Assembly: GCA_009469585.1 (NCBI GenBank)
Contig: SSXW01000010.1
Span: forward strand, 1 to 64,000
Length of the DNA stretch: 64,000 nucleotides
Direction: 5' to 3'
Origin: Dechloromonas sp. Dech2017
Lineage (GTDB): Bacteria > Pseudomonadota > Gammaproteobacteria > Burkholderiales > Rhodocyclaceae
Shown here: positions 36,001-46,199 of the stretch, one piece after another
How positions within the stretch are numbered: the stretch's first letter is position 1
Layout: the number at the start of each line of letters is the position of its first letter
Notes under the pieces: generated by a model
The model's database searches: none
The model's input: the letters and a program-made list of their open reading frames with translations, nothing else
Told to the model about the DNA's origin: nothing
Translations under genes and position numbers: made by a program

Positions 36001-36424
36001 CGATTCCTCGGTCGAGCGTGTCCAGGTCAAGATCAGGGGCATGGCCCCCGACCGCTACGTGCTGACCTGCAACGGGGTGCCGGTGCCGCTGCAGAACACC
36101 GGCATCAACGGCGAATTCGTCGCCGGCGTGCGCTACCGCGCCTGGCAGCCGGCCTCCTGCCTGCACCCGACCATCGGCATCCATGCCCCGCTGGTTTTCG
36201 ACATCGTCGATACCTGGATGCAGCGTTCGCTGGGCGGCTGCCAGTACCACGTGGCGCATCCCGGCGGGCGTAGTTTCGACACCTTCCCGGTCAATGCCTT
36301 CGAGGCCGAAAGCCGCCGCCTGGCGCGCTTCTTCCGCTTCGGCCACACCCCGGGCAAGATCCAGGTCAAGGTGCCGGAGCTCAGCGCCGAGCACCCGTTT
36401 ACGTTAGACTTGCGACGTTCCTGA
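33038..36424 (+). CDS. transglutaminase-like protein fused to DUF2126
   Basis: A 1128-residue protein with a bacterial transglutaminase N-terminal beta domain (about 1-95), a transglutaminase-like core (about 150-260) and a long DUF2126 region to the end. The core triad is visible: C180 in TGSCRDTAW, H229 in LHAWAEVY and D245 in GLDPT. The GTG start at 33038 has CTGGAG upstream and begins at the first conserved residues SIHVALSHVTKYRYDR. DUF2126 carries HPARSWDQLV and TGTGGGNHFVLGG, features recalling glutamine-synthetase-like folds, though that link is inference. It heads an operon with the fused ATP-grasp protein and another transglutaminase. Confidence 0.9.
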   Translation: MSIHVALSHVTKYRYDRLINLGAQVIRLRPCPHSRTRILSYSLKIGPDKHFINWQQDPQGNYLARLVFPEKTREFSFEIDMVAEMSVINPFDFFLEEHAENFPFDYEAWQRHELTPYLYKVAGGELFDQYVAAIPRQPKRCVDFLVALNAKLQQDIGYTIRMEPGVQTPEETLTKKTGSCRDTAWLLVQIMRHLGLAARFVSGYLIQLTADVKSLDGPSGPEADFTDLHAWAEVYLPGAGWVGLDPTSGLFAGEGHIPLACTPEPSSAAPVTGAIDECETEFEHHMQVTRIWEAPRVTKPYTDEQWTEIENLGHRIDDTLGQLDVRLTQGGEPTFVAVDDPDGAEWNTTALGPTKRLFAADLFHRLREKYAPNGLMHFGQGKWYPGEQLPRWSLNCFWRKDGEPIWNSPALYANERVDYGVTAEQAGTFLKKVARRLGVTDEYVFPGYEDVYYYMWRERRLPDNVDPFDSRVDDPLERARLMKVFTQGMTHVVGHTLPIMKNVWGQWQTGPWFLRSERCYLFPGDSPMGYRLPLDSQPWTAQSDYPYVNPPDAETATDPLDSYAQYRARVSGERAASAPLMQDRRSAAGFADGSGDGRGKGQGPGKRHAWDKPTDTKPGFKESAGWITRLAMCAEPRDGKLYLFMPPTQTLDDYLEVVAAVEATAEEMNLPVIMEGYEPPSDPRLTHFRVTPDPGVIEVNIHPARSWDQLVDQTTHLYESAYYSRLTTEKFMVDGRHTGTGGGNHFVLGGATPNDSPFLRRPDLLRSLIAYWHNHPSLSYLFSGLFIGPTSQAPRVDEARNDSLYELEIAFKQIPQPGGVVPPWLIDRILRNLLIDVSGNTHRAEFCIDKLYSPDGPTGRLGLLELRAFEMPPHARMSLAQQLLLRALIARFWEQPYEPARLARWGTELHDRFMLPFYVEQDFRDVMEEMQQAGFAFKPEWFAPHFEFRFPKYGDFAVKGIEFELRHALEPWHVMGEEGGAGATVRYVDSSVERVQVKIRGMAPDRYVLTCNGVPVPLQNTGINGEFVAGVRYRAWQPASCLHPTIGIHAPLVFDIVDTWMQRSLGGCQYHVAHPGGRSFDTFPVNAFEAESRRLARFFRFGHTPGKIQVKVPELSAEHPFTLDLRRS

Positions 36425-36441
36425 GCGCACCGCCGCGGACT

Positions 36442-36472
36442 GCTGCGGTCAACCTGAAAACAGGCCGAAAAT
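36442..36472 (+). repeat. interspersed A-tract repeat, copy 4
   Basis: GCTGCGGTCAACCTGAAAAC, then AGGCCGAAAAT. The middle diverges (CCTG for CGGC), but the flanks fit. It runs into a perfect hairpin, so the repeat tail forms the left side of a stem. Confidence 0.6.
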
Positions 36473-36482
36473 CGGCCTGTTT
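36458..36482 (+). terminator. hairpin (attenuator-like) between the DUF2126 and fused ATP-grasp genes
   Basis: Perfect 11-base stem AAACAGGCCGA / TCGGCCTGTTT with a 3-base loop, then TCTATG. The T-run is short, so it may be partial or a processing site rather than a full terminator. It is 12 bases from the next start codon. Confidence 0.6.
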
Positions 36483-36494
36483 CTATGAATCCCC

Positions 36495-39014
36495 ATGGCC
36501 CGCACCCTACTCGCAATCTATCCGCAAACGACTCGCCGCTACGACGAAATGCTGTCGGAGCAGGGTGCGGTGCGCGACCACTGGCGGGAGTTCTATCGCC
36601 ACCTCGACTCGGTCGGCCCGGACGAGATGCGCCGCCGGCTCGAATTCGTCGACCGGCGGATCCAGGAAAACGGCGTCAATTACAACGTCTATGCCGACCC
36701 CAGCGGCGCCGACCGGCCGTGGGCCCTCGACCCGCTGCCGCTGATCATCCCGCACGACGAATGGGCCGAAGTTTCGGCCGCCGTCAGCCAGCGCGCCAGG
36801 CTGCTCGACGCCGTGCTGGCCGACCTCTACGGCGAGCAGAAATTGCTCGCCGAAGGCCTGCTGCCGCCGGCCCTGGTCTTCGGCCAGCATGGCTATCTCT
36901 GGCCCTGCCAGGGCATCCGGCCGCCGGGCGGCATCTGGCTGCACAGCTATGCGGTCGACCTGGCGCGCTCGCCGGACGGCCACTACTGGGCGATCGCCGA
37001 CCGCACGCAGGCGCCTTCCGGGTCCGGCTACGCGCTGGAAAACCGGCTGGTCGTTTCGCGCGTCTTCCCGGAGATGTTCCGCAGCCTGCACGTCCAGCAC
37101 CTGGCCGATTTCTTCCGCGACCAGCAGGAAGGGCTGATCGCGCTGGCTCCCCTCGACGAAGGCGAGCAGCCCCACGTCGTGCTGCTCACCCCCGGCCCCT
37201 ACAACGAAACCTATTTCGAGCACGCCTACCTGGCCCGCTACCTCGGCTTCCCGCTGGTCGAGGGGCAGGACCTGACGGTGCGCGGCGAAACGGTCTACCT
37301 GAAGACCCTGCGCGGCCTGAAGCGGGTGCACGTCATCCTGCGCCGCCAGGACGACGATTACTGCGACCCGCTCGAACTGCGCGGCGATTCGGCGCTCGGC
37401 ATCCCCGGCCTGGTCAACGTCGCCCGGGCCGGCCGGGTGGTCATCGCCAATGCGCTGGGCAGCGGTTTCCTCGGCTCGGGCGCCCTGATGGGCTTCCTGC
37501 CCGCCGTCTGCCGTCGCCTGCTCGGCGAGGAACTGGCCATGCCCTCGGTGGCGACCTGGTGGTGTGGCGAAAAGCCGGCCCTCGATTTCGTCAGGGAGAA
37601 CTTCGACGACCTGGTCATCAAGCCGGCCTATTCGACGCAGCGCATGGACCCGGTCTTCGGCTACGAGCTGAAAGGCGAGGAGCGTGCCGAGATGCTGCGT
37701 CGCATCGAGGCCAGGCCGCACGCCTACGTCGCCCAGGAAATGGTCAACTTGTCGCAGGCCCCGACCTGGAGCCGCGCCCACGAACGCCGCCTGCTGGCCC
37801 GGCCGGTCGGCCTGCGCGCCTACGCCGTGTGGTCGCCGGACGGCTATTCGGTGATGCCGGGCGGGCTGGCCCGCGTCGCGGTCGGCGCCAACACGCGCAT
37901 CATCTCGATGCAGCGGGGCGGGGCGTCGAAGGATGCCTGGGTGCTGACCGACGGGCCGGTCAGCGAATTCACCATGCTCAAGCCGTCGATCGGCGTTCGC
38001 GACCTGGTCCGGGCCGGCGCCAACCTGACCTCGCGGGTGGTCGAGAACCTCTTCTGGCTGGGCCGTTATTCCGAGCGCTTCGACGACAGCGCCCGCTTGC
38101 TGCGCGTCGCCCTGGCCCGCGTCGTCGAAGCCGGCGGGGCGCGCACGCCGACCGTCCTCTCGGTCATGGAGCTGGCCACCCTGCTCGGCGTCCTGCCCAA
38201 GCCCGAGGAGGACAACGAGGTCAAGCAGGGCAGCGAGCACGTGCTGCTCGAAGCCATCTACGATCCCGACCAGCCGGGCAGCCTGGCCGGCAATATCCGC
38301 AACCTGATGTGGTCGGCCACCCATGTCCGCGAACGCCTGTCGCTCGACCACTGGCATTCGCTGAATCGCCTGCAGCGCGACCAGCAGGCGGCGCTCAGGA
38401 AGCACCCGACGCTGACCGAGGCGCTCGCCTTCCTCGACCGCGTGCTCGGCGTGTCGTCGTCGCTGACCGGCTTCGCCATGGACAACATGACGCGCGACGA
38501 AGGCTGGCGCTTCCTGATCGTCGGCCGCCGGCTCGAGCGCCTGTCCTTCCTGGCCAGGAGCATCGCCTACTTCCTCCGCCTGCCGTCGACGCCAGGCCCG
38601 GGTTCGCTGGAATGGCTGCTCGAACTATCCGACTCGATCATCACCTACCGGTCGCGCTATTCGCGCCAGCCCGAGCTGCTGCCGGTGGTCGACCTGCTGG
38701 TCTTCGACGACAGCAACCCGCACGGCGTCATTTTCCAGGCCAGCGTGCTGGCCCGCTATCTCGAGCGCATGGCGCGCGAACTGGCGGCCGATTTCGACGT
38801 CGATCTGGCGGGCTGCATCCGGCGTTTGCAGAATTTCGACCTGACCCGGCTCGAGAACGTCCAGTTCAGCGACTGCAGCGACTGCCCGACCTGCGAGGAA
38901 CTGGCCGGCTTGCTGCACGATCTCCATAGCATTACCGTCCAGCTTTCCGACGTTCTCGGCATGCGCTACTTCACGCACGTCGGCGATGTCAGCCGGCAGA
39001 CCATGGCCCTCTGA
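36495..39014 (+). CDS. fused circularly permuted ATP-grasp / alpha-E protein
   Basis: An 839-residue protein joining the two components encoded separately at 22185-24550. The ATP-grasp part covers about residues 1-490 (RRLEFVDRRIQENGVNYNVY; RVHVILRRQDDDYCDPLELR). The alpha-E part begins near 505 (LTSRVVENLFWLGRYSERFD) and runs to the end. The nucleotide-loop region reads LVIKPAYSTQRMDPVFGYEL, without the GAGGYGM seen in the free-standing protein, so the two paralogues differ at the nucleotide site. A CSDCPTCEEL cysteine cluster is near the C-terminus. The start is ATG 36495. Confidence 0.9.
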   Translation: MARTLLAIYPQTTRRYDEMLSEQGAVRDHWREFYRHLDSVGPDEMRRRLEFVDRRIQENGVNYNVYADPSGADRPWALDPLPLIIPHDEWAEVSAAVSQRARLLDAVLADLYGEQKLLAEGLLPPALVFGQHGYLWPCQGIRPPGGIWLHSYAVDLARSPDGHYWAIADRTQAPSGSGYALENRLVVSRVFPEMFRSLHVQHLADFFRDQQEGLIALAPLDEGEQPHVVLLTPGPYNETYFEHAYLARYLGFPLVEGQDLTVRGETVYLKTLRGLKRVHVILRRQDDDYCDPLELRGDSALGIPGLVNVARAGRVVIANALGSGFLGSGALMGFLPAVCRRLLGEELAMPSVATWWCGEKPALDFVRENFDDLVIKPAYSTQRMDPVFGYELKGEERAEMLRRIEARPHAYVAQEMVNLSQAPTWSRAHERRLLARPVGLRAYAVWSPDGYSVMPGGLARVAVGANTRIISMQRGGASKDAWVLTDGPVSEFTMLKPSIGVRDLVRAGANLTSRVVENLFWLGRYSERFDDSARLLRVALARVVEAGGARTPTVLSVMELATLLGVLPKPEEDNEVKQGSEHVLLEAIYDPDQPGSLAGNIRNLMWSATHVRERLSLDHWHSLNRLQRDQQAALRKHPTLTEALAFLDRVLGVSSSLTGFAMDNMTRDEGWRFLIVGRRLERLSFLARSIAYFLRLPSTPGPGSLEWLLELSDSIITYRSRYSRQPELLPVVDLLVFDDSNPHGVIFQASVLARYLERMARELAADFDVDLAGCIRRLQNFDLTRLENVQFSDCSDCPTCEELAGLLHDLHSITVQLSDVLGMRYFTHVGDVSRQTMAL

Positions 39015-39015
39015 A

Positions 39016-40080
39016 ATGACCGCCGTCCGCTACCATGTCGTCCACGAAACCCGCTACGACTACGGCAGTGCCGTGTCGCTGTCGCAGCAGCAATTGCATC
39101 TCTCGCCGCGCGTGCTGGCCTGGCAGCAGGTCGAGGAGCAGAGCGTCGAGGTGACGCCGGCGCCGAACTGGCGACGCGATGGCTACGATGTCTTCGGCAA
39201 CCCGGTGACCTGGATCGCCTTCCATGCCCCGCACGAGGCCCTGCGCCTGCGTTCGGTCATGAACGTCGCCGTCTCGCCCCATCTGCCGGCCGATCTCGAA
39301 AGTTCGCTGCCTTGGGAGGCGGTGCGCGATCATCTCGCCTACGATCCGACCAATCCTGAGCCGGGCGGCCTCGACGCGACGCGCTTCCTGTTCGAAAGCC
39401 CGCATGTCCGCATCAAGCACGAGCTGGCCGCCTACGCCGCCGACTGCTTCCCGCCCGGCCGGCCCATCCTGGTCGCTACCAAGGCGCTGATGAGCAAGAT
39501 TTTTGCCGAATTCACCTTCGACCCGGAGGCGACCACGGTATCCACGCCGATTCTCGAGGTGCTCGAGAACAAGCGCGGCGTCTGCCAGGATTTCGCCCAC
39601 CTGATGATCGGCTGCCTGCGCGCCCTCGGCCTGTCGGTGCGCTATGTCAGCGGCTACCTGCTGACCCGGCCGCCCCCCGGCAAGCCCCGGCTGATCGGCG
39701 CCGACGCCTCGCACGCCTGGGTGTCCGTCTACGCCCCGGGCAGCGAGTACGAGTGGGTCGACTTCGACCCGACCAACGACCTGCTGCCCGATACCGAGCA
39801 CATCACCGTTGCCATCGGTCGCGATTTTTCCGATGTCTCGCCGCTGCGCGGCGTCATCCTCGGCGGCGGCGGCACCGAGCCGGAAGTCGCCGTCACCGTC
39901 GTGCCCATCGACGAAGAAGAGCTGCCGGCCGGACTGCACGACGATGGCGAAGCCAGCGAACCGACCGCCGGCGCGCTGCGTCCACAGGCCGGTTCCGAGG
40001 GCGAGGCGGAGTTGCCGCCGGTGGCCGACCCGGCGCTCGTCGCCGGAGCCGGCGCGGCGGGCAGCGTCGCCGCCGGCTAG
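39016..40080 (+). CDS. transglutaminase-like protein, second copy
   Basis: A 354-residue protein with the same N-terminal beta domain (YHVVHETRYDYGSAVSLSQQ) and transglutaminase-like core as 33038-36424. The core cysteine is C190 (NKRGVCQDFAH), the histidine lies in DASHAWVSVY and the aspartate in VDFDPTND. The last 60 residues are an acidic and Ala/Gly-rich low-complexity tail. The ATG follows the fused ATP-grasp stop by one base, so they are coupled. Probably a cysteine peptidase or amide-transfer enzyme acting with its neighbours. Confidence 0.9.
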   Translation: MTAVRYHVVHETRYDYGSAVSLSQQQLHLSPRVLAWQQVEEQSVEVTPAPNWRRDGYDVFGNPVTWIAFHAPHEALRLRSVMNVAVSPHLPADLESSLPWEAVRDHLAYDPTNPEPGGLDATRFLFESPHVRIKHELAAYAADCFPPGRPILVATKALMSKIFAEFTFDPEATTVSTPILEVLENKRGVCQDFAHLMIGCLRALGLSVRYVSGYLLTRPPPGKPRLIGADASHAWVSVYAPGSEYEWVDFDPTNDLLPDTEHITVAIGRDFSDVSPLRGVILGGGGTEPEVAVTVVPIDEEELPAGLHDDGEASEPTAGALRPQAGSEGEAELPPVADPALVAGAGAAGSVAAG

Positions 40081-40086
40081 GCGGCC

Positions 40087-41346
40087 ATGCAGCGCATCGC
40101 GATCATCGGCGGCGGGCCGGCCGGGCTGATGGCGGCCGAGGCCCTGGTCGCGGCGATTCCCGCGGTCGACGGCAAAAAAATCGAAATTTTCGAAGCCATG
40201 CCCTCGCCCGGCCGCAAGTTCCTGATGGCCGGCAAGGGCGGCATGAACATCACCCACGCCGAGCCGCTGGCCGATTTCATCGGGCGCTACGGCGAGCAGG
40301 CCGGCCAGGTCGGCCGCTGGCTGGAAACCTTCGGTCCGGCCCAGCTGCGCGAATGGATACACGGCCTGGGCATCGAGACCTTCGTCGGCACCTCGGGCCG
40401 GGTCTTTCCCCGCGAAATGAAGGCAGCGCCGCTGCTTCGCGCCTGGCTGCACCGCCTGCGGGCGAGCGGCGTGGTCGTTCACGTCCGCCATCGCTGGCTG
40501 GGCTGGCGCGACGATCAACTGCTGTTTGCGACGCCGGCTGGCCAAGTCACCGTCGCCGCCGATGCCGTGGTGCTGGCGCTGGGCGGCGGCAGCTGGGCCA
40601 AACTCGGCTCGGACGGCGCCTGGGTGCCCTGGCTGGCTGGCCGGGGCATAGCCGTGGCACCGCTCAAGCCGGCCAATTGCGGCTTCGACGTCGATTGGTC
40701 GGCGCATTTCAGCGAGCGCTTCGCCGGCCACCCGGTCAAACCGGTGATCGGCCGCTGCGCGCCGGCGCCGGGCGACTGCCGCGGTCAACCGGAAAAACAG
40801 GGCGAATTCAACATCACCGCCAGCGGTATCGAGGGCGGCCTGGTCTACGCGCTGTCGGCGCCGCTGCGCGAGGCGCTGGCCGGCGACGGCAAGGCGACGC
40901 TGTGGCTCGACCTCGCCCCCGGGCGCAGCGAAGAGCGGCTGGCCGCCGACCTGGCCCGGCCGCGCGGCCGCGATTCGCTGGCCAGCCACTGGCGCCGGCG
41001 CATCGGCCTGGAAGGCGTCAAGGCCGGCCTGCTGCGCGAGTTCTGCCGGCCCGAGGTGCTCGATTCGGCCGGCCCGCTGGCGGCGGCGATCAAGGCGCTG
41101 CCGCTGCCGCTGAAGGCGACCCGGCCGCTCGACGAGGCGATCAGCTCGGCCGGCGGCGTCCGCTTCGCCGAACTCGACGACGACCTGATGGTGCGCTCCC
41201 GGCCCGGTTTGTTCTGCGCCGGCGAGATGGTGGACTGGGAGGCGCCAACCGGCGGCTACCTGCTCACCGCCTGCCTGGCCAGCGGCCGGGTGGCCGGCTG
41301 CGGCGTCGCCCGCTGGCTCGGCCGGAAGGCGCCGCCGGCGACTTGA
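40087..41346 (+). CDS. TIGR03862-like FAD flavoprotein carrying two repeat copies
   Basis: A 419-residue flavoprotein of the BaiN/HI0933 superfamily, subgroup TIGR03862. IIGGGPAGLMAAEALVAA binds FAD; PSPGRKFLMAGKGGMNITHA is the group signature; GTSGRVFPREMKAAPLL follows. GLFCAGEMVDWEAPTGGYLL closes the FAD site. Two copies of the interspersed repeat lie inside it: at residues around 25-35 (AIPAVDGKKIEIFEA) and around 231-241 (DCRGQPEKQGEF), in different frames. Both read through without a stop. It begins 6 bases after the transglutaminase gene. Substrate unknown. Confidence 0.85.
   Translation: MQRIAIIGGGPAGLMAAEALVAAIPAVDGKKIEIFEAMPSPGRKFLMAGKGGMNITHAEPLADFIGRYGEQAGQVGRWLETFGPAQLREWIHGLGIETFVGTSGRVFPREMKAAPLLRAWLHRLRASGVVVHVRHRWLGWRDDQLLFATPAGQVTVAADAVVLALGGGSWAKLGSDGAWVPWLAGRGIAVAPLKPANCGFDVDWSAHFSERFAGHPVKPVIGRCAPAPGDCRGQPEKQGEFNITASGIEGGLVYALSAPLREALAGDGKATLWLDLAPGRSEERLAADLARPRGRDSLASHWRRRIGLEGVKAGLLREFCRPEVLDSAGPLAAAIKALPLPLKATRPLDEAISSAGGVRFAELDDDLMVRSRPGLFCAGEMVDWEAPTGGYLLTACLASGRVAGCGVARWLGRKAPPAT
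40159..40190 (+). repeat. interspersed A-tract repeat, copy 5
   Basis: CCCGCGGTCGACGGCAAAAA, then AATCGAAATTTT. It is coding in the flavoprotein gene, read as PAVDGKKIEIF. The run of A and the AAA codons are unusual for this GC-rich gene. Confidence 0.7.
40778..40809 (+). repeat. interspersed A-tract repeat, copy 6
   Basis: GCCGCGGTCAACCGGAAAAA, then CAGGGCGAATTC. It is coding in the same flavoprotein gene but in another frame, read as CRGQPEKQGEF. Confidence 0.62.
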
Positions 41347-41371
41347 GGCGGGGGCAGCGCCCCGGCCTCGG

Positions 41372-44824
<3,453 letters not shown>

Positions 44825-45021
44825 GTCAGGCGTCGGCCGTTGGCGGTGGCGAAGCCATGGGCGTGGCGGGAGCTAAGCGAAAGCTATGGCGTGAACCTTG
44901 AGTGAAGGGCATCAACATGCGCCTCGTTGCAGTGTTATGTGGAATTTATTAGTTTTGGCAAATTATAGCGGGGAAAATCCGCTGTCGTCAAAGCGTTTGG
45001 CTGGTACCCGTGCCGCGTTGG

Positions 45022-45891
45022 CTAAGTCGTTTCCGACGTGCCGACGATGCGGTGATAGGTGGCAAAACGCGATTTTTCGATTTTTTTGCTGTCGACCGCG
45101 GCACGTAGCGCGCAATCCGGTTCGCGGTGATGGCGGCAGTCGCGAAAGCGGCACTGGCCGAGCCAGGGGCGGAATTCACGGAAGGCGTTTTCGATTTCGC
45201 CGCGGTCGAGGTGGCCGAGGCCGAATTCCTGCAGGCCGGGGGAGTCGATCAGGTGGCTGTCGGCGTCGAGGTGGTAGAGCGTGGCGTGGGTGGTGGTGTG
45301 CTTGCCGGAGTCGAGGGCCAGCGAGATCTCGCGGGTGGCGGCGCCGGCTTCCGGGATCAGCGCATTGACCAGCGTCGATTTGCCCATGCCGGACTGGCCG
45401 ACCAGGACGCTGGTCCTGCCCTGCAGGTCGGGGCGCAGATCCTCGGCGTGGGCCAGGGCCGACAGTTCGCGGATGCGGTAGCCAAGGGCGGCCAGCGGGG
45501 CCAGCCGCTGGCGGGCGGCCGGCAGCTTGTCGGCCAGGTCGCATTTGTTGAGGACGATGAGGACCTCGATTTCCTCGCTCTCGGCAGCGATCAGGGCGCG
45601 GGCAACCAGTTCGTCGGAAAAGGCCGGTTCGGTGGCGACGACGATGACCAGCTGGTCGACATTGGCGGCGATCAGCTTCTGGCGCACCTCGTTGGAGCGG
45701 TAGAGCAGGCTGCGGCGCGGCTGGATGGCTTCGATGACGCCCTGGTCGTCGGAGCTGCGCTTGAGGTCGACGCGGTCGCCGCAGGCGATGTCGCTTTTCT
45801 TGCCGCGGGGAAAGCAGGGCAGCCGCGAGCCGTCGTCCAGTTCGACCACGTATTGGCGGCCGTGGGCGGCGACGACCCGGCCGGCGATCAT
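45022..45891 (-). CDS. rsgA: ribosome small subunit-dependent GTPase A
   Basis: Circularly permuted GTPase that assists late 30S maturation. It has 289 residues: an OB domain first (MIAGRVVAAHGRQYVVELDD), then the GTPase with motifs in permuted order, NKCDL, GQSGMGKST and DSPGLQEFGL. The C-terminal zinc finger shows CRFRDCRHHREPDC. The start at 45891 overlaps the stop of the upstream cytochrome gene (ATGA). A copy of the interspersed repeat covers codons for AAVDSKKIEKSRF near the end, without apparent change in length relative to the family. Confidence 0.95.
   Translation of the reverse strand: MIAGRVVAAHGRQYVVELDDGSRLPCFPRGKKSDIACGDRVDLKRSSDDQGVIEAIQPRRSLLYRSNEVRQKLIAANVDQLVIVVATEPAFSDELVARALIAAESEEIEVLIVLNKCDLADKLPAARQRLAPLAALGYRIRELSALAHAEDLRPDLQGRTSVLVGQSGMGKSTLVNALIPEAGAATREISLALDSGKHTTTHATLYHLDADSHLIDSPGLQEFGLGHLDRGEIENAFREFRPWLGQCRFRDCRHHREPDCALRAAVDSKKIEKSRFATYHRIVGTSETT
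45070..45102 (-). repeat. interspersed A-tract repeat, copy 7
   Basis: On the minus strand: GCCGCGGTCGACAGCAAAAA, then AATCGAAAAATCG. It is coding in rsgA, read as AAVDSKKIEKS. Copy 5 reads almost the same in the same frame (PAVDGKKIEIF). Some of the match may reflect conserved coding rather than an inserted repeat. Confidence 0.5.
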
Positions 45892-46199
45892 TCGGTGAAG
45901 TGGTAGTACTGCTGGTTGAGGTAGGCCGCGACTTCGGCTTCTTCCTCAGGGAACCAGCCGGCTCGGACCTGCGCGTTGCAGGTGGCGACCCGCTGCAGGA
46001 TGTCGAGCTGGGTGGACAGCAGCCGGCCGTCGCGCAGATACATCTTGCTGCCGTCGCCGCCGTAGAGGCGGGCATGGCAGGCGATGCAGGCCTTGTCGTG
46101 GAGCACCTTGCCGGCTTTCGGGTCGGCGTTGCCCCAGGGCGCGGCGCCGGCCGGCAGGGCGATCAGGGGGGCGGCAAGAAGGACGGCGATCGTTTTCAT
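45888..46199 (-). CDS. small monoheme c-type cytochrome
   Basis: A 103-residue periplasmic cytochrome. The signal peptide is [20 protein letters not shown] and the heme site is CIACHARLYGGDGSKMY, so histidine and a downstream methionine are available as axial ligands. It belongs to the class I-like single-heme proteins seen in Rhodocyclales. Both ends overlap neighbours by ATGA: the M48 protease gene before it and rsgA after. This makes a three-gene coupled unit whose members have no obvious shared role. Confidence 0.85.
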   Translation of the reverse strand: MKTIAVLLAAPLIALPAGAAPWGNADPKAGKVLHDKACIACHARLYGGDGSKMYLRDGRLLSTQLDILQRVATCNAQVRAGWFPEEEAEVAAYLNQQYYHFTE

